The notes under the pieces are model-generated. The model was not told the DNA's origin. It worked only from the letters and a program-made list of their open reading frames with translations, and ran no database searches. Below are positions 55,122 to 64,000 of a stretch of 64,000 nt of DNA, one piece after another; within the stretch, counting starts at the first letter, position 1; every line of letters starts with the position of its first letter. Position numbers and translations under genes: made by a program. Origin of the DNA: Richelia sinica FACHB-800 (GTDB lineage Bacteria > Cyanobacteriota > Cyanobacteriia > Cyanobacteriales > Nostocaceae); contig NZ_JACJTT010000008.1 of NCBI RefSeq assembly GCF_014698825.1, positions 62,001-126,000 of the forward strand. Reading direction: 5' to 3'.

Positions 55122-55373
55122 ATGGCCATAGCACAGGAAAATATAGCATCAACCCTAACCATTGCAAAAACCAGTCCAACCCTCACTACAGCTAGCGTCT
55201 GGGAAATGGTACACAGACAAATACAAAGATGGCTATGGCATTCCCATGCTTACGGCACAGTTTTGGGAGTTTTGCTCCTCACAATAGCAAGTTTGATTTT
55301 TTTGACCATCCATTGGCTTTACCGCTTACTGTTTACTCACCAAGCACAAGAAACAATGGAACATCAACAGTAA
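55122..55373 (+). CDS. Small membrane protein of unknown function
   Basis: An 83-residue protein with one or two hydrophobic segments (about 48-72, VLGVLLLTIASLIFLTIHWLY). The chosen ATG replaces an upstream TTG (55095) that has no ribosome binding site. A short polar N-terminus and a tail ending METHQQ-like residues surround the span. No family is recognised. Its stop overlaps the convergent pabAB gene by 10 bases. The divergent neighbour is the aldolase gene. Confidence 0.55.
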   Translation: MAIAQENIASTLTIAKTSPTLTTASVWEMVHRQIQRWLWHSHAYGTVLGVLLLTIASLIFLTIHWLYRLLFTHQAQETMEHQQ

Positions 55374-57520
55374 TAAGCAGTTTCCCTATCTACAATTTGG
55401 TATAAATCGGGGTGAAATTCACCATGCACAGTCATAATTAAAGCCTGGATTAAAGCTTGAGCCTTCAGAACAATCTCTGCAAATTCTGCCTCTGGTTCAG
55501 ATAAAGCCACAATTCCACCCCCAACCCCAATAGAAGTTTGATTAGGAGTGAGAATTGCCGTCCGAATGACAATATTCAAATCTGCTGCACCATTCACCCC
55601 TAAAAAACCAATCGCACCTGAATAAACACCCCGTGCTGCTGATTCCAATTGATCTATAATTTCCATTGTTCTCATCTTAGGTGCACCCGTCATAGAACCA
55701 CCAGGAAAAGCCATCTGAATACAATCAGTAGCTCCCATATCTGGGCGTAAACAACCCCGAATAGTTGTTACCAACTGGTGTACAGTAGCATAAGTTTCTA
55801 CATCCATTAATTTAGGAACTTCAATACTACCAACTTGACAAACCTTGCCTAAATCATTGCGTAATAAATCCACAATCATCAAATTTTCAGAACGGTCTTT
55901 TTCACTATTTTTTAGCTGTTGATAAAGCATTAAATCTTCTTCAGGAGTTTTGCCCCGTGGCACAGTTCCCTTAATTGGTTTTGTTTCCACCCAACCTTGA
56001 GCATCAATTCTTAAAAATCGTTCTGGAGAAGAACAAGCAACAGCCAAATCACCAAATCGCAAAAATGCTGAATAAGGTGCAGCATTCACATTTCTTAATA
56101 CCCGATAAAATGTCAGCGGGTCTGGAGTTGTATCAGTAGTTAACTGATTAGTTAAACAGACTTGATAACTTTCTCCCTCATAGATTTTCTGCAAACATGT
56201 TTGAATATCATGGAGATAATGCTGTTGAGAACGTTGAAAACTTAAAATTACTGATTTTTGCGAATCATTTGAATGAATCGGCTCTATTGGTAACAGATGA
56301 TGTAATTGTTTTTCTATCAAATCAAACCAACTATTAGCATCATCTATTTCTCCCTGCTCCGCTAAATATAATAAATAAGTCTTTTTCTCCTCATGATCAA
56401 AAGCAATAATGCGATCAGCCAAGATAAAAAAAGCATCCGGCAATTCAGAAACATGCACTAAATTGGCACCACATTCTGCCTTTAGTTCATAACCAAAATA
56501 GCCTACAAATCCACAATTAAAATCAAATGGCAAATGATCACAGCGACTATAACGGCGAGCTAGTTCACTTCTTAAATAGACAAAAATACTTTCTGTGCGC
56601 TTAATTTCCCTTCCCGATTGCTGAATAATTAGTTGTTGGTTATGAGTATGGTATTTAACCACTAAACTCTGTGGACTGCTGGCACTGCCCATAAAAGAAA
56701 AACGAGATAAACCAGATTCTAAATAACTACTATCCAGCCAAAAAGCAGTTTTTTCTGTTGCAAACAAATTCAAAAATACTTGTTCTGAATCTGGATAAAT
56801 ATCTAATTCTCGACTATAAACTTGAAATTCTGATGTATCCTTGAGGCTTTTAGCTTCATCAACTTCCAAACTTGTATCTAGGACAGGAATATATAACTGA
56901 GGCGCTGATTTTTGGTGAATAAATTCCTGAGTAATATCTCGGAAATTGGCTAATATCATACTTCCATATTCAGAGCAAATTGACTCTGGATGGAATTGCA
57001 CACCCCAAAATGGGAAATGACGATGATGCAAACCCATGACTACACCTGTGTCAGTCCAGGCAGTTTTTTCCAAACAACTAGGTAAATCATCAGCAACAAC
57101 TAAGGAGTTGTAACAAACAGCCGAGAAAGGATTAGGAATACCTTGAAATAATTCAGAATTCTGATGATAGATTTTACTCAATCTACCATGTCTAATTTCC
57201 GGGGTATGAACGACACTAGCACCATAAACATAACCCAGTCCTTGATGACCAAGACACACACCAAGTAAAGGTACTTCTATTTCTTGCAAAACTTGACTAC
57301 AAATACCGAAGTCCTCAACATTCTCTGGACGACCGGGCCCAGGAGAAATGACCACATTATCAAAAGCTAATTGTTTTAGCTCTTCCCACTTCAGTTGATC
57401 ATTATGAATTACTAGGGGAACTACTCCATTGACTTGGGCAATCATCTGATACAAATTAAATGTATAAGAATCATAGTTATCAATGAGCAGTGTTCGCACT
57501 TGATTTTTCCCCGTGATCAT
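55364..57520 (-). CDS. pabAB: Fused aminodeoxychorismate synthase (PabA-PabB)
   Basis: A 718-residue enzyme that makes 4-amino-4-deoxychorismate for folate. Residues about 1-200 are the glutamine amidotransferase half with the nucleophile in LGVCLGHQGLGYVYG and the His-Glu pair in GVQFHPES. Residues about 240-700 are the chorismate-binding half with PIKGTVPRG, where the Lys identifies PabB rather than TrpE, and GGSMTGAPKMRTMEIIDQL. Fusion in the order GATase-PabB is known from plants, fungi and actinomycetes. It converges on the small membrane protein gene. Confidence 0.92.
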   Translation of the reverse strand: MITGKNQVRTLLIDNYDSYTFNLYQMIAQVNGVVPLVIHNDQLKWEELKQLAFDNVVISPGPGRPENVEDFGICSQVLQEIEVPLLGVCLGHQGLGYVYGASVVHTPEIRHGRLSKIYHQNSELFQGIPNPFSAVCYNSLVVADDLPSCLEKTAWTDTGVVMGLHHRHFPFWGVQFHPESICSEYGSMILANFRDITQEFIHQKSAPQLYIPVLDTSLEVDEAKSLKDTSEFQVYSRELDIYPDSEQVFLNLFATEKTAFWLDSSYLESGLSRFSFMGSASSPQSLVVKYHTHNQQLIIQQSGREIKRTESIFVYLRSELARRYSRCDHLPFDFNCGFVGYFGYELKAECGANLVHVSELPDAFFILADRIIAFDHEEKKTYLLYLAEQGEIDDANSWFDLIEKQLHHLLPIEPIHSNDSQKSVILSFQRSQQHYLHDIQTCLQKIYEGESYQVCLTNQLTTDTTPDPLTFYRVLRNVNAAPYSAFLRFGDLAVACSSPERFLRIDAQGWVETKPIKGTVPRGKTPEEDLMLYQQLKNSEKDRSENLMIVDLLRNDLGKVCQVGSIEVPKLMDVETYATVHQLVTTIRGCLRPDMGATDCIQMAFPGGSMTGAPKMRTMEIIDQLESAARGVYSGAIGFLGVNGAADLNIVIRTAILTPNQTSIGVGGGIVALSEPEAEFAEIVLKAQALIQALIMTVHGEFHPDLYQIVDRETAYYC

Positions 57521-58171
57521 CTTTTTGGTTTTAATGCTTGTAATTAATTAAATAAGCTAATTCATAGAGAAAAATTCTATGTATATACAGAAATATCAAT
57601 TATTTCGTAGGGTGTGTTATGCCAAAGGCTAACGCACCGTTAATCACTGCTACATGAACATTTCTCAACTTAGATTATATTTAGCATCGGCTTACTTAAT
57701 GTCTATCAAATTTTATTCAGTTTCATCAATCAATTATCTGCAAAACCGCCAATCAACCCAAGTCAAATGCTGATATCATGGCAGCAACTTCAGTATAGAC
57801 ATATGTAATACCGTTTCTTCATGAAGCTGCGCTTAATTCCTTTCATTCTTTCTTTGTGTCCTTTCCTTCGGAACGCTCTGCGTTAGCGGAGCTTTCGCTT
57901 TAGCGATACGTGGTTCGTTATATAATTTGGCGCGTCTATGGCTACGCCACGCAAGCTATCATCCAGAATTGGTATAAATCAATCTAAATATTCAAATAAG
58001 ATTGGAAAAGCTAGTGAAGTGATAAAAAAGCTCACATCCTTTCTCCATACAATTATCTTGAAGTAGAATATTTATTTACCCATCGAAATCATTATTTAAG
58101 CCAAAACGCCGCATAGTCTTTCTATAAATTTGACTATCGGCTGCAACATTTAAATAAATCATTTTTTAAAG
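57521..58171. other. 0.65 kb repeat-rich spacer
   Basis: No gene is visible. GGTGTGTTA...TAACGCACC (57608-57638) is a known type of dispersed cyanobacterial palindrome. The stretch 57870-57960, including TATGGCTACGCCACGC near 57937-57952, shares the ATGGCTACGCCACGC element with 38871-38890. The remainder is AT-rich. Confidence 0.6.
57608..57638. repeat. Palindrome GGTGTGTTA...TAACGCACC
   Basis: Nine-base arms with one mismatch flank TGCCAAAGGC. The same GGTGCGTTA...TAACGCACC form is a common small repeat in cyanobacteria (general knowledge, no copy number claimed). Confidence 0.55.
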
Positions 58172-58245
58172 TGGCTCAGGTCGGATTTGAACCAACGACC
58201 CCAGGCTTATGAGTCCCGTGCTCTAACCAACTGAGCTACTGAGCC
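58172..58245 (-). tRNA. tRNA-Met(CAT), elongator type
   Basis: A 74-base cloverleaf on the minus strand. The acceptor stem GGCTCAG/CTGAGCC carries discriminator A. The D-arm is GCTC...GAGC, the anticodon loop CTCATAA gives CAT, and the T-loop is TTCAAAT. CCA is not encoded. Mismatches occur in the anticodon stem (CGGGA/GCCTG), which is weaker than usual. Elongator Met is favoured over initiator because the first pair is G-C; a lysidine-type Ile tRNA cannot be excluded from the sequence alone. Confidence 0.85.
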
Positions 58246-58386
58246 AGGTTTTTTATCACCTTTATTAATATACCATACCGCTAAGATGATGACAATAGTT
58301 TGTTGAAAATTTTTAGGAACCAAAAATAAAAGAGGGAGCTAAACTCCCTCAACGAACAAGGCAATTTTTGCGGTTGTGAACAAGTT

Positions 58387-60717
58387 TTAAACTCGTTCTG
58401 GCAGGAAAGCGATAGGGTTAGTAGCGCCTTTACCTGCGGGGTGGATTTCAAAATGGCTGTGGGGACCGGTGCTAAAGCCTGTGCTACCCATAGTGGCAAT
58501 TTGTTGTCCTTGTTGTACCTGTTGACCTACTTGCACTAAAATGCGGCTGTTGTGTGCATAACGAGTCAAACTGCCATCAGGATGGCGGATATCAACTAGG
58601 TTGCCATAACCACCGTTATTCCAACCTGCTTTTTCTATGACACCAGGGGCTGAGGCATAGATGGGTGTACCAACACCGTTGGCAATATCAATACCTCTGT
58701 GCATTCTGCCCCAACGCCAACCATAACCAGAGGTGAGCACACCTTTAGCTGGCCAGATGTAAGCTGAGTTGGAGGTAGAAGGTAAAGAAGGATTGGTGTT
58801 TTCGTCGATGGCTCTAGGCAGGTAGATATCTACTGCTGCCAAAGGTGGCAATTGGGGAGATACTTGAGTACCTCGTAATTTGCCTAAGGAGTCAGAGGCG
58901 TTGTTCACACCTACTGATGGAACTGGAATTTGAATGCCAGAAGAATTACGAGCCGAGTTCCATCCATTGTTAGGTGCTTGGTTAGGCACAAATTCTGGAT
59001 TAACTGGCTCGTTCACTGGACGATTCATCCGCAGTAAAGGTTTCTTCACGGGTTCTTCGCTGTAGCTGGGCAATATTGGCCGAGGTACAGGGATAGAAAT
59101 GGCAGGTGCGGAGAAATTGCGGTTAGAGATGGCAATATTGCTTCTTTTCACCACGGGAGCTTGGATACCTACACTCTCTGATTCAGACAGGGTAGATACG
59201 GTTACACCTGTAACACCGTTTTGTTGATTGCGATATTTTTGCCGTAATCTTTCGATTTCAGCTTGTAAGTTGCGAAGACGCTCGTTACCTTTATTCCTAG
59301 CTACCTTTTGGGGTTGCTTATTTTCCCGTTGGTAATCAGCAAAAGCGGTAGGAACTGGGCTATCTCCACCCATACCATAGGAGTTGGCAGGGGTGGGGAC
59401 TGGTTCTGGTGCGATCGCAGAATTATTAGCCTGAGTCTGATTGTTTGGTGTGACTGGGGTAGGAACTGTAACGCCGTTCTCGGTAGCTGGGATGTTGATG
59501 GGAACAGAATTATCGGCAGCTATCGATGTGGGAATAGTAATACTGCTGTTGTTAGTACCAACTGATGGCTGTGGAGCTATAGGGAAACTGGGGTTGATAC
59601 TAACTTGATTAACAGGTGCAGTTGGTAGTTTGGTATTGCTGCTCTTGACCTTGCTGGAGGGAATGATTAATTTCTGGCTGATTTGCAGTTGGTTAGGATC
59701 GCTAAGATTATTAACCTTGACTAATTCTGCAATGGAAGTCCCATAATTTTTAGCGATCGCTGCCAGTGTATCTCCCGGCTGAACTTCGTAGGTAGTTGGT
59801 GCCGACTGGGCAATCACTGTTTCTTTTACTGGTGCAGGTGCGGCTATTTCCTGCTTCAGTGTCTGTGCTTTTTGGCTTTGTTTTAACCGGGCAATCAGGT
59901 CAGAATTAGCTTCTGTTACACCTGCTGCACTAGGTACTGTTGTTGCTGCTATGGTGTTTGGCTGTGCTGGTGCCACACCTGTTGCTGGTAAATTTGTGGA
60001 CTCCTCAGACCGCAACTCCGCCAGACTTTCTCTTAAACGGTTCGATTTTTCCTGCAAGCGATTGAGGGCAAATTCTTGCTGCGCTTTCAGTTGAGCATTG
60101 ACGCTGCTGCTTGCGGTTTCTTTGTTCTCTCCTGTTACGGGTGCAGTTGTGCTGCTAGCAACACCCTCAGCGGGAGAAACTTGCACTGCTGTCTCTGGCA
60201 GTTGATAGGCTTTTTGCTCTGTAGACAGAGATACTAATTGATGCGGCAAACCAATTGCATTTCTGTTGGCTACAGCTGCATCTGCACCTGCTTCTGTTGC
60301 AGAAACTGGTACAGCAATACTGTTGGCTAAAATTTGCCATTTAGCTTCAAGCCCAGGCACTTGTGAAACTGCTGTTGGTTCCACAACGATAGGATTTTCA
60401 GGCACGCTCGCTGATGAGACGGCTTGGGACTCCAGCTGCGTGGCGGCAAATTTGAGTTCAGTCTCAGAAACAGCAGGAATAGTTGAAGCTGCTTTTTGAC
60501 TGCCAACGGGAGCCGCTGCTTGGGCTTGATCGCTTTGTCGAGTCACCAAAAGGCTGGTTGCTCCCATTGAGATTGCTAAACCAATCATGGCAGCTTGAGT
60601 CCGCACCCGGCGGTTAGCTTTGGGATTCATCTCGTTTAAATGCTCTACCGGGGCATCATCGCTGCTAGGTTTATTATTCAACACAGCCTTCACTCTCTTT
60701 TTCAATGCTCGTTTCAA
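58387..60717 (-). CDS. Exported M23 peptidase with LysM domain (NlpD/EnvC-like)
   Basis: A 776-residue envelope protein. A membrane anchor lies near the N-terminus (about 42-60, IGLAISMGATSLLV). A coiled-coil region (about 205-250) and one LysM module (about 312-358, TYEVQPGDTLAAIAKNYG) follow, then a long proline/serine/asparagine-rich linker. The C-terminal M23 domain (about 665-770) has HRGIDIANGVGTPI and HSHFEIHPAG, with metal-type His and Asp residues present. It should cleave peptide bridges in peptidoglycan or activate amidases. Translation most likely begins at a TTG placed 6 bases after a perfect AGGAGG, although the frame is open for 28 more codons upstream. Confidence 0.87.
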   Translation of the reverse strand: MKRALKKRVKAVLNNKPSSDDAPVEHLNEMNPKANRRVRTQAAMIGLAISMGATSLLVTRQSDQAQAAAPVGSQKAASTIPAVSETELKFAATQLESQAVSSASVPENPIVVEPTAVSQVPGLEAKWQILANSIAVPVSATEAGADAAVANRNAIGLPHQLVSLSTEQKAYQLPETAVQVSPAEGVASSTTAPVTGENKETASSSVNAQLKAQQEFALNRLQEKSNRLRESLAELRSEESTNLPATGVAPAQPNTIAATTVPSAAGVTEANSDLIARLKQSQKAQTLKQEIAAPAPVKETVIAQSAPTTYEVQPGDTLAAIAKNYGTSIAELVKVNNLSDPNQLQISQKLIIPSSKVKSSNTKLPTAPVNQVSINPSFPIAPQPSVGTNNSSITIPTSIAADNSVPINIPATENGVTVPTPVTPNNQTQANNSAIAPEPVPTPANSYGMGGDSPVPTAFADYQRENKQPQKVARNKGNERLRNLQAEIERLRQKYRNQQNGVTGVTVSTLSESESVGIQAPVVKRSNIAISNRNFSAPAISIPVPRPILPSYSEEPVKKPLLRMNRPVNEPVNPEFVPNQAPNNGWNSARNSSGIQIPVPSVGVNNASDSLGKLRGTQVSPQLPPLAAVDIYLPRAIDENTNPSLPSTSNSAYIWPAKGVLTSGYGWRWGRMHRGIDIANGVGTPIYASAPGVIEKAGWNNGGYGNLVDIRHPDGSLTRYAHNSRILVQVGQQVQQGQQIATMGSTGFSTGPHSHFEIHPAGKGATNPIAFLPERV

Positions 60718-60730
60718 AGACGACCTCCTA
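60718..60730 (-). promoter_or_regulatory. Strong Shine-Dalgarno fixing a TTG start
   Basis: CCTCCT on the plus strand (60724-60729) reads AGGAGG on the minus strand, 6 bases before TTG at 60717-60715. The following codons give KRALKKRVK. This decides the start of the M23 gene in favour of TTG. Confidence 0.8.
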
Positions 60731-60801
60731 TGATCACTAGCGCTTAACTGACCTTGATTTTCAGATGGATAGGAATCTATGAGACAGATCACACCAAACA
60801 A

Positions 60802-61499
60802 CCTATCAAGATCACATTCACCAGAGATACTTACGCAAGATTAACCTGCTTCTCTGATTTAGACAAGTTCACACCAGTTCGTAAAACGTAAAGTTTACTT
60901 GGTGCCTTGCCTAAGTCACTCTTCACAACCCAGGATTTCCGCTTTTCACAGTTAGTTGTGCCTTGCTTGGTGTGATGTCAGGGATGTAGACAAATATCTT
61001 AGCTTTGCTAACTCCACTGTCACTGTTAAAGTTTGAGCAATTAAGGCTTCTGAAAAAGCGATGTTCCTGCTGTAGACCTTTTCAAGATTTTTTTACCCAA
61101 TCCGTCTTATCAATTCGAGAATTTACGTCGATTCCCTTCTAAAAGGCAACCGTGTAAAGTCTCGGCAATTTTTGCATTCATCAAGTGTGATTGAGAATAC
61201 AAAAGTCTGTAAATTATTTCTATGTAAGCTTTCTGGTGTTTTTATGCCTCTCAGAGGAACTCTGAGAATTCATCAAAATCTATCATTGAAAACCAGTCCT
61301 ATCTCGAAGTTAATATACAAATTTCTTATATACATGCCAATCTGGTCAACAGTATTTTGCCCGAAAATCTAGTTTTTTTTAGATTTTCTGTAGCTAAAAA
61401 TACAGTTTTATCTCTATAGATGAGTTATGTCCGTGATAAAAAATACTTAATTCAGGGTTGACCATGGGAAGTTTGTCTAGGTATTTTAACTGCCCAAAG
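60802..61499. other. 0.7 kb spacer between the M23 peptidase and trmL genes
   Basis: No credible gene. The sequence is AT-rich from 61300 onward. A GCCTCTCAGAGG-like palindrome (about 61244-61257) and a T-run (61373-61380) are the only small features. Confidence 0.45.
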
Positions 61500-61964
61500 C
61501 TAGGAATATAAATAGCCTAGCTGCCGTCGAGATTCAAATAATCCAATAGAAACACTTACTGATAGATTTAAGCTACGGACTCCAGGCTCGGCCATGGGAA
61601 TGTATAAAGTAGCATCACAGGCTGCTAGCACCTCCGTAGGTAAGCCAGTGGTTTCACTACCAAATAGTAACCAGTCATTGGCTTGATACTCAAACTGGAC
61701 ATAGTTGGCACTGCCACCTACACTAAACCCTAATAATCTACCTCCACGCTGCTGGTGAATGGTTTGAAACTGGATAAAAGATTCATAATAATGAAGCTTA
61801 ACATAAGGCCAATAGTCCAATCCTGCTCTTTTGAGGTAGCGATCGCTAATTTCAAATCCTAAGGGCCCAACTAAATGTAATTCTGTCCCTGTAGCAGCGC
61901 AAGTTCTGGCAATATTACCTGTATTTGGTGGAATTTGGGGGTTAACTAAAACTACCTGGGGCAT
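61500..61964 (-). CDS. trmL: tRNA (cytidine(34)-2'-O)-methyltransferase
   Basis: A small SPOUT methyltransferase that 2'-O-methylates the wobble nucleotide of some leucine tRNAs, using S-adenosylmethionine. The 154-residue product begins MPQVVLVNPQIPPNTGNIAR and has FGSETTGLPTEVL (about 106-118) and IPMAEPGVRSLNLSVSVSIGLFE, which form the knotted SAM site. The Met at 61964 is preferred over 61976, because the family starts with VVLVxPxIPxNTGN. It stands alone. Confidence 0.92.
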   Translation of the reverse strand: MPQVVLVNPQIPPNTGNIARTCAATGTELHLVGPLGFEISDRYLKRAGLDYWPYVKLHYYESFIQFQTIHQQRGGRLLGFSVGGSANYVQFEYQANDWLLFGSETTGLPTEVLAACDATLYIPMAEPGVRSLNLSVSVSIGLFESRRQLGYLYS

Positions 61965-62419
61965 GGTTACGAACAATGAATTTTTGTATAAAATTATGCT
62001 TTTATAGCCAAAAACCTATCTAATGATAGAGGCTATATATAGTTTTTTTTAATATTACAACAGTATTAAGTATTGATTAGATTTTTAAAACCCAGGTAAT
62101 TTTGGAGCTAAATCATGCTTAAAAGTAATTTAGGGTGTTAAAACAAGATATTTCAAGTGCAGGAGTTCTCCCTTTAACAACAGACTCATCCCCAAGATTA
62201 CACACCCGAACCCAGTTGGCAGGATACCCTTGCCGATTTCATCATCTTTCTTGTTGCTGATTAGCTTTTTCTGGGTGTAACTTGGCTTCAGTGATACTCC
62301 TGAACTTGAAATTTTGAGACTATTTGAAAATTAAATCAGGTATTGATCATGGCAGCAGCTAGCAATTACCTTGTGCTAATCGCGGAAAATTGATGATCCG
62401 CACGAGGAAATAAATTCAT
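61965..62419. other. 455-base spacer with possible RNA structure
   Basis: No gene is visible. The inverted pair TTACACACCC (about 62197-62206) and GGGTGTAA (about 62272-62280) encloses a shorter GGCAGGATACCCTTGCC hairpin, which could fold as a small RNA or leader. No named family fits. The upstream promoter of trmL should be in its first 100 bases. Confidence 0.4.
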
Positions 62420-63559
62420 TTAAGCTGTTACCGAAGAACATAATTTACTTTCTAGTTCTTTTTCCCTCTCTTGGGTCGAGATGATTGCTTGTTGAATTAC
62501 TCGCTGGGCATCAAAACCTACTTTATGAAGTTGTAGCCACTGTTGAGCTTCGTTGCCTTCCCGTAAAATCTTGTTTAAAGGTGATAGGAAACAACTAAAG
62601 CCTTGTTGTTTAGCGATCGCCCAAACTTCCTGATATAGTTCACCTATCCAATCTCTCGCTAAAATCGAGCTACCATCTTGCCAATGCTGTAATTTCGCAT
62701 CCAGGCTAGCCGTAGCTGCGGCTATTTCGTTTCTTGCAGTTACAGCAATCAGTTCTGCTGGAGAAAATCTACTCTGAGTCAGAGGGTCAATGCTAGGGTT
62801 GTCAATGATTTGTAATAACCGCGCTTCTAGTAAAGCCGTAATCGCTAATAGAGAAATAGGATCTGTGACTAAATCGCAAATTCGCAACTCCAACCGATTC
62901 AAATCATAGGGACGACCATTGCCATTAGGACGGACAGACACCCACAAATGGCGAACATTTTGCATGGTTCCTAAGGCCAGTTGTTTTTCCACCCATTGAA
63001 TATGGTCAGCGTGGCTAGCAAATAAGGGGACATGGCTGGGTGTTTGGGGAAATAGACCCCAACGGGTCGAATGATAGCCTGTGGCTTTACCATCTAAAAA
63101 CGGAGAGGAGGCACTCAAAGCCAGGAATAGGGGTGCTTCTAAACGGATGATGCGACAAGCACGCATTAACAATTCTGGGTCACTGATGCCAATATTAATA
63201 TGTACGCTGGCAGTAACTACCTTTGTGCCGTAGGTATTCTCAATATAGTCATGGTAGCGGTTGGTGGGGTCAGAACGATAGAAGCGATCGCTTCCTGCTA
63301 AAGATAGGGTACTACCAGGAATGAGAGTGTAGTTATTTAATTGTTGTAAATAATTCCGTAACTGCCGCCGAGGACGCAATAAACCACATAACAACGTGTC
63401 ATAATTGGCAGATGGGTCAGTAGTATATTCTACATTGCGGCTATCTGGCTCCCGAACAAACCCATCCAAATCATGGACAATTTTGTCGGAGAGACCGACG
63501 ACTTCACCTTGAGGTGTGCCAGTGTACATCTCAATCTCAAAGCCTTTTAATAAGACCAC
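62420..63559 (-). CDS. gshA: Glutamate-cysteine ligase, cyanobacterial type
   Basis: Catalyses the first step of glutathione synthesis (glutamate + cysteine + ATP). The 379-residue product matches the cyanobacterial/proteobacterial-distinct GshA class. It opens VLLKGFEIEMYTGTPQGEVV and has VEYTTDPSANYDTLLCGLL (about 43-61), VTASVHINIGI (about 115-125, metal-ligand region) and NRLELRICDL later. The ATG at 63559 follows a GGAG site (63571-63574 on the minus strand). It is divergent from the epoxide-hydrolase-like gene; glutathione synthetase is not in the window. Confidence 0.92.
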   Translation of the reverse strand: MVLLKGFEIEMYTGTPQGEVVGLSDKIVHDLDGFVREPDSRNVEYTTDPSANYDTLLCGLLRPRRQLRNYLQQLNNYTLIPGSTLSLAGSDRFYRSDPTNRYHDYIENTYGTKVVTASVHINIGISDPELLMRACRIIRLEAPLFLALSASSPFLDGKATGYHSTRWGLFPQTPSHVPLFASHADHIQWVEKQLALGTMQNVRHLWVSVRPNGNGRPYDLNRLELRICDLVTDPISLLAITALLEARLLQIIDNPSIDPLTQSRFSPAELIAVTARNEIAAATASLDAKLQHWQDGSSILARDWIGELYQEVWAIAKQQGFSCFLSPLNKILREGNEAQQWLQLHKVGFDAQRVIQQAIISTQEREKELESKLCSSVTA

Positions 63560-63764
63560 TTTATTCTCCTCGGCTCTCCTAATTTAAATAAATTGTATCG
63601 AAATAGACGATTTAATGCACCTTTGTCATAAATTTACATCAGCAGCGCCTCAAAATGTCCGCCTTTAATCCGTCTGAGGGAGAATAGCCTATCTATCTAT
63701 AGATGTTTTGAGGTCGAATTTTCTGCATAATTCCAGCCTAATCACTGCTCAAAATCCTCTATTT

Positions 63765-64000
63765 ATGACATTTATCGTTAACTCTTGGACACACGCCTAT
63801 ATCAACACCAATGGTGTGAAACTGCATTACGTCACCCAAGGTGAAGGCCCGTTAATGCTCATGCTGCACGGTTTTCCTGAATTCTGGTATTCTTGGCGGC
63901 ATCAAATCCCCGAATTTGCTCCTAATTTCAAAGTAGTGGCCCTTGATTTACGGGGCTATAACGATAGTGACAAGCCTCAATCCCAAGCTGCCTATGTGAT
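63765..64000 (+). CDS. Alpha/beta hydrolase, epoxide-hydrolase-like (5' part)
   Basis: The first 78 residues of a gene cut by the window end. They read MTFIVNSWTHAYINTNGVKLHY, then MLMLHGFPEFWYSWRHQIPEF (HGFPE oxyanion-hole motif) and VVALDLRGYNDSDKP. This pattern is that of soluble epoxide hydrolases and haloacetate dehalogenases. The nucleophile elbow lies outside the window, so the class cannot be confirmed. It is divergent from gshA with 205 bases between the starts. Confidence 0.82.
   Translation, partial: MTFIVNSWTHAYINTNGVKLHYVTQGEGPLMLMLHGFPEFWYSWRHQIPEFAPNFKVVALDLRGYNDSDKPQSQAAYV

Noticed and set aside
61172-61372. Small gene before trmL
   Set aside because: A chance frame in AT-rich DNA with no ribosome binding site.
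1-64000. Prophage, IS element or defence island
   Set aside because: No transposase, integrase, phage structural or nuclease/defence gene was found; the mobile-like elements are only short non-coding palindromes.

Overview
The window is a stretch of chromosome from a cyanobacterium, most likely a filamentous heterocyst-forming member of the Nostocales (Nostoc/Anabaena/Trichormus type). The grounds are the many HIP1 octamers (GCGATCGC), a photosystem II psbY gene, a PanC-Cmk fusion, a cyanobacterial-type GshA, a PatA-like PATAN response regulator, and the short tandem and palindromic repeat families (GTGACAG heptamers and others) typical of Nostoc genomes. The species cannot be fixed from the sequence alone.

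Layout. 1-3.8 kb: the secE-nusG-rplK-rplA-rplJ-rplL translation/transcription operon, with an L10 autoregulatory leader before rplJ and a strong terminator after rplL. 3.9-9.2 kb: a minus-strand type IV pilus operon pilM-pilN-pilO-pilQ. 9.4-15.1 kb: an orphan sugar-type solute-binding lipoprotein, folC, a 41-residue psbY, a histidine phosphatase, a gamma-carbonic-anhydrase-like protein, a zinc-ribbon protein and a VOC protein. 15.2-20.2 kb: a large fused M16 peptidase, a cupredoxin and a methionine aminopeptidase, followed by a gene-free kilobase. 21.3-31 kb: amidase, glutaminase, RlpA-like protein, panC-cmk, sodB, a small conserved protein and purM, separated by long AT-rich or repeat-rich spacers. 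31.2-38.7 kb: a PHP protein, a GH10-like protein with a linked membrane protein, a PAS-GAF-GAF histidine-kinase-like protein that has lost key catalytic residues, tRNA-Lys, a PNPOx-like flavoprotein and cysE. 38.9-42 kb: a TetR regulator divergent from a GNAT / Asp-nucleophile hydrolase / SDR cassette with a clear dyad operator. 42-46.7 kb: sulfate uptake genes (sbpA-cysT-cysW plus a NIL-domain protein, no cysA) and a divergent second sulfate-binding protein. 47-64 kb: PATAN response regulator, class II amidotransferase, an orphan MntC-like protein, a tandem Tudor/agenet protein, two L,D-transpeptidase paralogues, KDPG aldolase, fused aminodeoxychorismate synthase, tRNA-Met, an M23/LysM peptidase, trmL, gshA and the start of an epoxide-hydrolase-like gene.

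Most of the window is core chromosome. I see no prophage, IS transposase, CRISPR array or recognised defence island. The items most worth a second look are the degenerate histidine kinase, the two-Tudor-domain protein, the TetR-controlled three-gene cassette, the sulfate permease operon that carries a NIL protein instead of its ATPase, and the opposed short-repeat arrays behind sodB that recur near cysE.
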